Positions 1-5,545 of a DNA stretch of 6,894 nt are shown here, in pieces. The translations under genes and the position numbers were made by a program. The DNA is from Candidatus Zixiibacteriota bacterium (GTDB taxonomy: Bacteria; Zixibacteria; MSB-5A5; GN15; FEB-12): positions 1-6,894 of the forward strand of contig DAOWMZ010000096.1 in the NCBI GenBank assembly GCA_030642845.1, given 5' to 3'. Below the pieces are notes generated by a model. That model was not told the origin of the DNA, searched no databases, and saw only the letters and a program-made list of their open reading frames with translations. The first letter of the stretch is position 1. The number at the start of each line of letters is the position of its first letter.

Positions 1-159
1 GATGCTTCCAACGGTAAGGTACTCAATCAAACAGAGCTTGATGGTCCTATTTCGGTCTCTCCTATAAGCGATGGCGATTTTATTTATGTTGCCACCGAAT
101 CAGCAAAATTGGTTTGCCTGGGAGATACAAATGGTACAACATTCCACCAAAAAAATTAA
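1..159 (+). CDS. PQQ-like beta-propeller repeat protein, C-terminal fragment
   Basis: The reading frame is open from the first base and stops with TAA at 157-159, giving the last 52 residues of a protein whose start lies outside the window. The visible part has the blade signature of PQQ-like (quinoprotein/BamB-type) propellers: an Asp-Ala-x-x-Gly-Lys-Val-Leu turn at the start, then Pro-Ile-Ser-Val-Ser-Pro, then Gly-Asp-Phe-Ile-Tyr-Val-Ala-Thr and a closing Leu-Val-Cys-Leu strand. Such proteins are commonly exported and act as protein-interaction scaffolds, for example in outer-membrane assembly, or as dehydrogenases; which applies cannot be told from one blade. The stop codon lies inside the start of the next gene (29-base overlap), so the two are probably co-transcribed and translationally coupled. 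Family assignment is fairly sure; function is unknown. Confidence 0.7.
   Translation, partial: DASNGKVLNQTELDGPISVSPISDGDFIYVATESAKLVCLGDTNGTTFHQKN
121..124 (+). promoter_or_regulatory. Ribosome binding site deciding the HEAT gene start
   Basis: GGAG, preceded by another G, lies six bases before ATG 131, inside the coding region of the propeller gene. It supports the 741-residue start over the longer 761-residue reading. Confidence 0.6.
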
Positions 160-2356
160 CGAATCAGCATTAAATCTGAATATGAATGAACTGGCTCACA
201 ATCTAATTCGTGAGTTGTCGATGGCCTGTCGTAAAGTTAGTGTTTACGGCTCCAGGCACCCGGTATCTGAAAAGGCTGTTGTTAAACCTTATTCTGTATT
301 CACCACGCTCTTTTCATTTAAAAAGAAAATAAATATTAATATTGAAAAGGGTCATCTGTTTACTCTCAATATACGTCTGAAAGAATCTCCTTTTACTGAA
401 GAGATAGTCCGTTATATGCAGTTCAAAGAAATAAGCGCAATTGTTTTTGATAATAGTCTCCTGATATCTGACTTTTCCGGATTCATGGAATGGTTCGTGA
501 TAAGAATGAATCTCTCCGAGCAATCAGTACCACTAAATGATCAACTCAAGGGGAAAAATATTAAAGGTGTAGAAATAAATACACTATCAGCTTTTGATTA
601 TTTTGAAAATAGCCGTCATTATCGAGGGGATGTTGATCGTGATTATTCTATAAAAGCTCTCGCTGCCAGCCAGATTGGTGATCACGTAGATACTCTCATT
701 GATATTTTTGAAAACAATAATGAAGAGCTGGAAGCAAAAGGAATTGATTTTAATTCAGAAGTTCTGTCTTATTTACTGCCTGAAATTGTAGCCTCTATGC
801 CCGAAGATATTTTTAAAATAGTTTTGGCTGCAGCTGCCAAAGAGATTAATGATAATGTAAATGATGAACAGGAAAACAGTAAGCTTATCAACCGTTTTAA
901 ATCATTATGGAAAATTATCGATTATCATCCTAAGAGTGAATCAATTACTGCCGAAACAGAAGTTGCTTTTAAGAATCTTAAGATAATGGCGGATATAGTT
1001 ACGGAATGGGGAGATCCCGTAAAGGCCATAAAGCTTGAATCAAAAGATTCCATTGATAAAGCATTTACTTCGTGCCTTGAAGCTGACTATGATTCATACA
1101 ATACCGAAACGTTTGTAAATGCCTTTTTGCGGTTGCTGAAAACCGGCCAGCAAAAAAAGGCAATCAAAGTTATTAATGATTTGTTGAAATTCTTCGGATC
1201 ATCTGAGAGTATGCATCGGAGTCGGGCATTGGATCTTACTATTATGGTTTTGGATAAATTGAACTTTGAAAATGATTCCGAAATCCTTGAAAATCTACAA
1301 TTGCGTATAATTGATATTTTGAAATCCAAACAGGAATCATTTGAATATTCGGAATTTGTTTGGAGATTGACGGAGAAACATTTTATAGAGCGTCAATACT
1401 CACAAATGTCACGATTAGCCAAAGCAATAGGAAACAGAAGACAAAATATTAATGGAGTAACGATCTATGATTCGGTTGTCATCAAAAAGATTATTGAAAA
1501 TATTAATCGAAGTGATTTTGTAGCAGCAATGATTCACGATATGATAGAAGGCGATCACATTACCGCCGACTATCTCAAAGAAGTTTTGATAAACACTGGC
1601 GGGGGAGAGGTTGCTTATGAGCTCTCGAAAATTATTTCTCACCCCGATAGATTTATCAGGCAATTAGCATTGAAAATATTAGCTAAGCTGGGGAAAAACA
1701 CACTAAATGTGTTTTCTGATATTCTCATGGATGATATCATGTTTGAACGGGATAAAGACCGAAGGGAATTATCAGATGAAAAATGGTATGTAATCAGAAA
1801 TTCAATCTATATCCTGGGGCAGATAAAGGATCATGATGGTATTGTCCCGTTTAGATTGCGTATTAATGATCCCGACATTCGTGTTCTGAAAGAAATTATT
1901 ACCGCTCTGGAAAAAATTGGAGGTGATGATGCCTGTGATCTTTTATCGCTCATGGCTGAAGGTCCCGACCGGGAAATCCGCGAACAAGCAGTTATTACTT
2001 TGGGATTGATTGGTACGAAAGATCTTGTTCCTGTTATTATTAATATTATTGAGAATAAGTTAGGATTAATTAAGTACGGCATTGTCGCTCTGGGAAAACT
2101 GGGCGGGGAAGATGCTAAAGAGTATTTGTCAAAAGTTCTTAATAATGATGAATATTTATCAGAACTAACAGATGGGAAAATATCAAAACAGGATGTTCGT
2201 TTGACTGTCGTAAATGCACTGGGTGATATAGGTGATAAAAACGCCATTGAAAAATTAAAGGAATATCAAAGTAATCTATCCACGAAAGAAAAACTCTTTC
2301 AAAATATTTCTCCAATTAATAAAGCTGTAAAAAAGATATTAGCTCGCCAGACCTAA
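131..2356 (+). CDS. HEAT-repeat protein with a conserved N-terminal domain (741 aa)
   Basis: This is a large soluble protein with no evident signal peptide or membrane segment. I place the start at ATG 131 because GGAG at 121-124 sits six bases ahead of it; the earlier in-frame ATG at 71 lies deep in the preceding gene and has no such site. Residues about 10-125 contain a VYGSRHP motif (38-44) and a segment (98-122) of the 'gi..i.f...l...el..f' type, which resembles the N-terminal domain found ahead of HEAT-repeat or HD-GYP domains in other bacteria. Residues about 125-500 are mainly helical with no recognised motif. From about residue 504 to the end there are roughly six paired-helix HEAT/PBS-lyase-type repeats, with 'VR..A...LG.ig' style units such as IREQAVITLGLIG. 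The role is probably protein-protein scaffolding, partner unknown. It is AT-rich (one sampled 60-base line is about 35% GC). Confidence 0.8.
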   Translation: MVQHSTKKINESALNLNMNELAHNLIRELSMACRKVSVYGSRHPVSEKAVVKPYSVFTTLFSFKKKININIEKGHLFTLNIRLKESPFTEEIVRYMQFKEISAIVFDNSLLISDFSGFMEWFVIRMNLSEQSVPLNDQLKGKNIKGVEINTLSAFDYFENSRHYRGDVDRDYSIKALAASQIGDHVDTLIDIFENNNEELEAKGIDFNSEVLSYLLPEIVASMPEDIFKIVLAAAAKEINDNVNDEQENSKLINRFKSLWKIIDYHPKSESITAETEVAFKNLKIMADIVTEWGDPVKAIKLESKDSIDKAFTSCLEADYDSYNTETFVNAFLRLLKTGQQKKAIKVINDLLKFFGSSESMHRSRALDLTIMVLDKLNFENDSEILENLQLRIIDILKSKQESFEYSEFVWRLTEKHFIERQYSQMSRLAKAIGNRRQNINGVTIYDSVVIKKIIENINRSDFVAAMIHDMIEGDHITADYLKEVLINTGGGEVAYELSKIISHPDRFIRQLALKILAKLGKNTLNVFSDILMDDIMFERDKDRRELSDEKWYVIRNSIYILGQIKDHDGIVPFRLRINDPDIRVLKEIITALEKIGGDDACDLLSLMAEGPDREIREQAVITLGLIGTKDLVPVIINIIENKLGLIKYGIVALGKLGGEDAKEYLSKVLNNDEYLSELTDGKISKQDVRLTVVNALGDIGDKNAIEKLKEYQSNLSTKEKLFQNISPINKAVKKILARQT

Positions 2357-2395
2357 CATGCATAGTATGTTTTATTAATTCTTATCTTTATAATG

Positions 2396-2433
2396 TATTG
2401 TGGGCGGCAGAAGTTCTCGTCTGCCCCTAATAG
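2396..2433. repeat. Intergenic palindromic repeat, copy 1 (38 bases)
   Basis: The element begins with TATTGTGGGCGGCA and ends with TCTGCCCCTAATA(G). Both ends recur exactly at 5406-5419 and 5446-5458 in the other large spacer. Within this copy GGCAGA (2406-2411) pairs with TCTGCC (2420-2425), and ATTGTG (2397-2402) can pair with CACAAT (2438-2443) just outside, forming a nested hairpin. The middle is 10 bases here and 26 in the other copy. This looks like a dispersed REP/MITE-type intergenic repeat; whether it moves cannot be judged from two copies. Confidence 0.65.
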
Positions 2434-2444
2434 AACACACAATG

Positions 2445-2477
2445 TGTGCCAGCAGAAGAGGACGTCTGCCAGGCACA
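2445..2477. repeat. Two-step inverted repeat
   Basis: TGTGCC (2445-2450) pairs with GGCACA (2472-2477), and inside it GCAGA (2452-2456) pairs with TCTGC (2465-2469), leaving an eight-base loop. It abuts the preceding repeat and belongs to the same GC-rich palindromic block. The arms TGCCAGCAGA and TGCCAGGCACA recur as direct repeats at 2498-2507 and 2534-2544. Confidence 0.6.
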
Positions 2478-2494
2478 AAAATAAGACGGGCATT

Positions 2495-2518
2495 GCCTGC
2501 CAGCAGACGTGGACAGGC
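2495..2518. repeat. Hairpin containing the inter-spacer shared core
   Basis: GCCTGCCA (2495-2502) pairs with TGG (2510-2512) and CAGGC (2514-2518), with one bulged A. Its right half, GCAGACGTGGACAGGC (2503-2518), reappears in reverse complement with a single difference at 5435-5450, so this spacer and the one before the J gene share material in opposite orientation. Confidence 0.6.
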
Positions 2519-2539
2519 TAAGCCTACTTCATTTGCCAG

Positions 2540-2589
2540 GCACATGGCTTTACGGGGTGTCATTATGGCACCCCATCTGCCATTTGTGC
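2540..2589. repeat. Long imperfect hairpin (50 bases)
   Basis: Starting from the loop ATTAT (2562-2566), GGGGTGTC (2554-2561) pairs with GGCACCCC (2567-2574) through one G-T pair. After small internal loops, TGGC (2545-2548) pairs with GCCA (2579-2582) and GCACA (2540-2544) with TGTGC (2585-2589). No T run follows, so a structural repeat is more likely than a terminator. Confidence 0.6.
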
Positions 2590-2662
2590 GTGTCGTATAT
2601 GCCTGTGTGGCGCATGATGCTGACATAATGGCATCGACGGTCATTGTCTAAAAATCACTAAT

Positions 2663-2711
2663 ACTCCTAACTACCTGTATAAAACTGGCTTACGCCAGTT
2701 GGCATAGGAGT
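2663..2711 (+). promoter_or_regulatory. Nested inverted repeat ahead of hsp20
   Basis: An inner perfect hairpin, AACTGGC (2683-2689), loop TTAC, GCCAGTT (2694-2700), is enclosed by an outer perfect arm pair, ACTCCTA (2663-2669) and TAGGAGT (2705-2711). It ends 54 bases before the hsp20 ATG. CTCCT in the left outer arm (2664-2668) is also complementary to AGGAG (2754-2758), the hsp20 ribosome binding site, so alternative RNA folds are possible. It could be an operator, an RNA control element or a further intergenic repeat. No recognisable sigma70 or sigma32 promoter was found around it. Confidence 0.4.
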
Positions 2712-2753
2712 TGTTATATACTTGAACAGAAAGTGAAAACAAAAAACACAAAA

Positions 2754-2758
2754 AGGAG
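2754..2758 (+). promoter_or_regulatory. Ribosome binding site deciding the hsp20 start
   Basis: AGGAG lies seven bases before ATG 2766. An in-frame GTG at 2733 would add eleven lysine/arginine-rich residues that read straight through this site, so the ATG is preferred. Confidence 0.8.
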
Positions 2759-2765
2759 AACTAAA

Positions 2766-3212
2766 ATGAGAAGCTTAGTACTAAACCAAAACAGAATAGC
2801 AAATGACTTTGATGCTATCGTTAACAGCTTTTTGAATACCTCGAAGCATAAAAGTGATAATGGCTCAAGCTTTATGCCCAAAGTCAATATCGAAGAGACC
2901 AAAGATGATGTGACTTTGACTTTTGAAATTCCAGGTATGGAAAAAGATAATATCAAGGTGGTAGTCAAAGATGATATCCTGACTGTTTCCGGCGAAAAAA
3001 AAGTAGAAAAAAATGATCAGGATAATAAGGTCGATGGTGAATATTTCATCCGTAGAGAAATCCGATCAGGTGAGTTTGAACGCTCATTCACTCTTCCTGA
3101 TACAGTAAACAAAAGCTCCGTCAATGCTGATTACAAAAACGGAATATTGGTTGTAACTCTTCAGAAAAAGGAAGAAGTAAAACCAAAAGAGATCGAAGTA
3201 AAGATCGCTTAA
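2766..3212 (+). CDS. Small heat-shock protein, Hsp20/alpha-crystallin family (148 aa)
   Basis: This is an ATP-independent holdase that binds unfolding proteins in the cytoplasm, forms oligomers and passes clients to DnaK. Residues 1-36 are the variable N-terminal arm. The alpha-crystallin domain runs from about residue 37 to 136, with PKVNIEET (38-45), FEIPGM (53-58), LTVSGEKK (72-79), the FIRRE-I-RSGEFERSFTLP strand pair (94-111) and the family hallmark NGILVVTL (125-132). The short tail ends in IEVKIA (143-148), which carries an I-x-V/V-x-I type anchor for oligomer assembly. Length is normal for bacterial class A Hsp20. It stands just upstream of dnaK, its usual functional partner, but a terminator separates the two. 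Upstream is the palindrome-rich spacer, and heat control through that leader is possible but unproven. The symbol hsp20 or ibpA is not assigned because bacterial paralogues are hard to tell apart. Confidence 0.95.
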   Translation: MRSLVLNQNRIANDFDAIVNSFLNTSKHKSDNGSSFMPKVNIEETKDDVTLTFEIPGMEKDNIKVVVKDDILTVSGEKKVEKNDQDNKVDGEYFIRREIRSGEFERSFTLPDTVNKSSVNADYKNGILVVTLQKKEEVKPKEIEVKIA

Positions 3213-3228
3213 AGTAAACTATTGTCTG

Positions 3229-3254
3229 CCGGTGCAATTAAACTAGGCAACCGG
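3229..3254. other. Imperfect hairpin after hsp20
   Basis: CCGGTGC (3229-3235) can pair with GCAACCGG (3247-3254) with one bulged A, around an AT-rich loop. It sits between the hsp20 stop and the stronger terminator and may protect the 3' end of the transcript. Weak on its own. Confidence 0.3.
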
Positions 3255-3263
3255 TATATGTCC

Positions 3264-3294
3264 AAAAAAGCCGGTCTTTACAGATCGGCTTTTT
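3264..3294 (+). terminator. Intrinsic terminator between hsp20 and dnaK
   Basis: GCCGGTCT (3270-3277), loop TTAC, and AGATCGGC (3282-3289) form an eight-pair stem with one G-T pair, preceded by six A and followed by five T. The A run and T run can lengthen the stem. It lies 51 bases after the hsp20 stop and 25 before the dnaK start, so hsp20 is probably its own unit and dnaK is reached by read-through or a promoter I cannot identify. Confidence 0.75.
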
Positions 3295-3319
3295 ATAAGA
3301 AAATAAAGGAGAGATTTAT

Positions 3320-5209
3320 ATGAACAAAATAATTGGAATCGACCTTGGTACTACAAATAGTGTAGTAGCAGTGGTCGAAGGAAACGAACCGGAAGTTATT
3401 ACCAACTCCGAAGGGGGACGCACAACTCCCTCGGTGGTGGCTATCGACAAAAACGGTGAACGTCTCGTTGGCACCGTAGCCAAACGTCAGGCGGTAAGTA
3501 ATCCAATGAATACCATCTTTTCGGTGAAGCGATTAATTGGTCGGAAATTTGATGAAGTAAAGGAAGAGATAAAAAACTTCCCATACAAAGTAACAGCCAA
3601 TGGCAAAGGGGAACCTGTCATTGAAATGGATGGCAAGCAGTATGCCCCGGCTCAAATTTCAGCGATGATTTTAGCCAAGATGAAAAAGACTGCTGAGGAA
3701 TATCTTGGTCATTCTGTTAAGGAAGCAGTGATAACTGTACCTGCATATTTTAATGACAGCCAGCGTCAGGCAACCAAAGATGCCGGTAAAATTGCCGGAC
3801 TTGAAGTGAAGCGGATTATCAATGAACCAACAGCCGCAGCACTGGCTTATGGTCTTGATAAAAAGAAAAACGGTAAAGTGGCAGTTTATGATCTTGGTGG
3901 TGGTACTTTTGATATTTCTATCCTTGAATTAAGTGATGGAGTTTTTGAAGTTCTCTCTACCAATGGTGACACACATCTTGGTGGGGATGATTTTGATAAG
4001 CGGATTATCGACTGGCTGGTTGATGAATTCAAAAAGTCTGATGGTATCGATTTGTCCAAAGATCCGATGGCTCTCCAGCGTCTTAGAGAGACGGCTGAAA
4101 AAGCCAAGATTGAATTGAGTTCAACAATGCAAACTCAGATTAATCTGCCATTTGTTACTGCCGATCAAGCGGGACCAAAACATATGAACCTGACACTCAC
4201 CAGAGCGAAATTTGAACAGTTGGTTGATGATCTTTTGGAACGATCAATGACTCCTGTGCAGAAAGCTCTTGATGATGCCAGTTTGAAAATCAACCAAATC
4301 GATGATGTTCTTCTTGTCGGCGGAATGACCCGTGTGCCAAAGGTACAGGAATTAGTTAAAAATTTCTTTGGCAAAGATCCGGACAAATCGGTTAATCCTG
4401 ATGAAGTGGTTGCAATCGGTGCTGCTGCTCAGGGTGGTGTTCTTTCCGGTGATGTAAAAGATGTTCTTCTTCTTGATATAACACCTCTTTCACTTGGGAT
4501 AGAAACACTCGGTGGTATTACAACCAAACTTATTGAACGCAATACTACTATCCCGACTAAGAAATCGCAGATTTTCTCTACGGCTTCGGACAATCAACCC
4601 CAGGTAGATATTCATGTTCTTCAGGGAGAGCGCGAGATGTCGATTGATAATAAATCAATAGGTCGTTTTGCCCTTGATGGTATCCCGCCTGCCCAAAGAG
4701 GAATGCCTCAGATTGAAGTATCTTTTGATATTGATGCTAATGGCATCCTTAATGTCTCAGCCAAAGATATGGCAACCGGCAAGGAACAGCATATCAAGAT
4801 TAAAGCTTCTTCCGGGTTGAGTAAAGCAGAGATCGAGCGTATGGTTAGTGATGCCAAATCCCACGAAGCTGAAGACAAAGAGAAAAAACAGAATATTGAA
4901 ACTCGTAATCAGGCTGATGCCGCTGTGTTCCAGTCAGAAAAACAATTAAAAGAATACGGTGAGAAACTAACCTCAGAAACCAAAACGAAAATTGAAACTG
5001 CAACCGAGCGTCTGAAAGAAGCTTTAAAAACCGAGAACCTTGATGAAATGAGATCGGCAACCGAAGCAATGAACCAGACCTGGCAATCCGCTTCGGCTGA
5101 AATGTATCAACAGGCTCAGCCTGAAAATGGCAATGGCGATCAACCGACTGAACCTGAAGCCACTAAAGACGACAATGTCGTAGATGCCGAATTCGAAGAG
5201 GTGAAGTGA
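3320..5209 (+). CDS. dnaK: Chaperone protein DnaK (Hsp70, 629 aa)
   Basis: This cytoplasmic ATP-driven foldase cycles with a J protein and GrpE. The start ATG has GGAGAG at 3308-3313, six bases ahead. The nucleotide-binding domain shows the first phosphate loop GIDLGTTNS (6-14), the catalytic Lys70 in SVKR, the second phosphate loop DLGGGTFD (191-198) with Thr196 at the autophosphorylation position, and the adenosine motif VGGMTR (333-338). The extra segment at about 75-110 marks the Gram-negative type. The hydrophobic linker VLLLD (382-386) leads into the substrate-binding beta domain (TPLSLGIET onward), followed by the helical lid (about 505-600) and a disordered acidic tail ending in the conserved [10 protein letters not shown]. 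Length is typical and no key residue is missing. It lies between hsp20 and a class B J-protein gene; grpE is not in the window. No CIRCE operator is visible upstream. Confidence 0.98.
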   Translation: MNKIIGIDLGTTNSVVAVVEGNEPEVITNSEGGRTTPSVVAIDKNGERLVGTVAKRQAVSNPMNTIFSVKRLIGRKFDEVKEEIKNFPYKVTANGKGEPVIEMDGKQYAPAQISAMILAKMKKTAEEYLGHSVKEAVITVPAYFNDSQRQATKDAGKIAGLEVKRIINEPTAAALAYGLDKKKNGKVAVYDLGGGTFDISILELSDGVFEVLSTNGDTHLGGDDFDKRIIDWLVDEFKKSDGIDLSKDPMALQRLRETAEKAKIELSSTMQTQINLPFVTADQAGPKHMNLTLTRAKFEQLVDDLLERSMTPVQKALDDASLKINQIDDVLLVGGMTRVPKVQELVKNFFGKDPDKSVNPDEVVAIGAAAQGGVLSGDVKDVLLLDITPLSLGIETLGGITTKLIERNTTIPTKKSQIFSTASDNQPQVDIHVLQGEREMSIDNKSIGRFALDGIPPAQRGMPQIEVSFDIDANGILNVSAKDMATGKEQHIKIKASSGLSKAEIERMVSDAKSHEAEDKEKKQNIETRNQADAAVFQSEKQLKEYGEKLTSETKTKIETATERLKEALKTENLDEMRSATEAMNQTWQSASAEMYQQAQPENGNGDQPTEPEATKDDNVVDAEFEEVK

Positions 5210-5221
5210 TAACATTGGAAA

Positions 5222-5315
5222 GGGTGGCTCACCCCTTGGGGTGAGTTTACTGTTCAAAATTATGAAAATTGGATTGAAAATGAATAGTAAACCCACCATA
5301 AATGGTGGGCCACCC
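5222..5315. repeat. 94-base cloverleaf-type palindromic element after dnaK
   Basis: Four stems abut with no unpaired base between them. The closing stem is GGGTGG (5222-5227) with CCACCC (5310-5315). Arm one is CTCACCCC-TT-GGGGTGAG (5228-5245). Arm two is TTTACTGTTCA (5246-5256) with TGAATAGTAAA (5281-5291), containing one G-T pair and a 24-base AT-rich loop. Arm three is CCCACCAT-AA-ATGGTGGG (5292-5309). The element begins 12 bases after the dnaK stop, so it would be in the 3' end of that transcript. It could be a mobile palindromic repeat, a structured RNA, or a protective 3' end; the sequence does not decide. Confidence 0.65.
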
Positions 5316-5339
5316 GACTTATAATTGTGGCGGTAGTGT

Positions 5340-5398
5340 TGTAGGGCAGGATCCCAGAGCGATCCTGCCTTTTGGGCACGGCATGTTGCGCCTCTACA
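5340..5398 (+). terminator. Strong hairpin with T run, possible dnaK terminator
   Basis: GGCAGGATC (5345-5353) pairs perfectly with GATCCTGCC (5361-5369) around a seven-base loop, and TTTT follows at 5370-5373. An outer TGTAG (5340-5344) pairs with CTACA (5394-5398) and abuts the hairpin on its left side. The segment between holds a weaker GGC/GCC pairing (5375-5377 with 5390-5392). The stem and T run suit an intrinsic terminator for dnaK, but the outer arms and GC-rich style also fit the intergenic repeats nearby. Confidence 0.45.
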
Positions 5399-5405
5399 GA
5401 TTTGA

Positions 5406-5461
5406 TATTGTGGGCGGCAAATTAAACATGCAATGCCTGTCCACATCTGCCCCTAATAATA
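5406..5461. repeat. Intergenic palindromic repeat, copy 2
   Basis: The left end TATTGTGGGCGGCA (5406-5419) and right end TCTGCCCCTAATA (5446-5458) are identical to the copy at 2396-2433, while the interior differs and is longer (26 bases). The interior contains GCCTGTCCACATCTGC (5435-5450), a reverse-complement match with one difference to 2503-2518. CCCCTA (5450-5455) can also pair with TAGGGG (5471-5476), just before the candidate promoter. Confidence 0.65.
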
Positions 5462-5480
5462 GATTCTTGATAGGGGTAAT

Positions 5481-5509
5481 TTGATAAAACAGGCAAGGTC
5501 TGAAATAAT
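5481..5509 (+). promoter_or_regulatory. Candidate sigma70-type promoter for the J-protein gene
   Basis: TTGATA (5481-5486) and AATAAT (5504-5509) each match the consensus at five of six positions and are spaced by exactly 17 bases. Transcription would begin near 5516, giving a leader of about 30 bases before ATG 5546. A by-eye match only, and promoter consensus may differ in this lineage. Confidence 0.45.
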
Positions 5510-5529
5510 CAATGACAAAACGGAGAAAA

Positions 5530-5544
5530 GAGGTTACAATGTAA
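5530..5544 (+). promoter_or_regulatory. Shine-Dalgarno plus ATG-TAA start-stop pair
   Basis: GAGG (5530-5533) is five bases from an ATG at 5539 that is followed at once by TAA (5542-5544); the true J-protein ATG comes one base later, at 5546. The ribosome site is thus better spaced for the one-codon frame than for the gene (12 bases). Chance is possible, but the arrangement could restrain translation or force re-initiation. Confidence 0.4.
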
Positions 5545-5545
5545 T

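Noticed and set aside
71..130. Longer start for the HEAT-repeat gene at ATG 71
   Set aside because: It would overlap the propeller gene by 89 bases and lacks a ribosome site, while ATG 131 has GGAG at the right distance.
2355..2374. AACAT/ATGTT hairpin followed by T-rich sequence as terminator of the HEAT gene
   Set aside because: Only five AT-rich pairs with a seven-base loop; too weak to call.
2396..2649. CRISPR array or tRNA cluster in the repeat-rich spacer
   Set aside because: Repeats are irregular in spacing and sequence, with no equal spacers, and no fold carries tRNA T-loop or anticodon features.
2375..2651. Overlapping open frames on both strands in the HEAT-hsp20 spacer (89 aa minus strand, 83 aa plus strand)
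   Set aside because: They cover the palindromic repeats, have no convincing ribosome site, and their Arg/Ala/Leu-rich products resemble no family; openness comes from the GC-rich repeats.
2699..2722. TTGGCA (2699-2704) and TATACT (2717-2722) as a sigma70 promoter for hsp20
   Set aside because: The spacer is only 12 bases, too short for a functional sigma70 promoter.
2721..2726. CTTGAA as a sigma32 -35 box before hsp20
   Set aside because: No CCCCAT-like -10 box lies 13-15 bases downstream; the region is A-rich.
2733..2765. GTG start adding eleven residues to Hsp20
   Set aside because: The added residues are translated ribosome-site sequence (Lys/Arg-rich), and ATG 2766 has an ideal AGGAG.
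3213..3319. CIRCE operator (TTAGCACTC-N9-GAGTGCTAA) upstream of dnaK
   Set aside because: No such inverted repeat is present here or upstream of hsp20 or the J gene.
5024..5484. Open frames on both strands across the dnaK end and the following spacer (140 aa minus, 60 aa plus)
   Set aside because: The minus frame is largely antisense to dnaK and the palindromes, and the plus frame reads through the repeats; neither product looks like a protein family.
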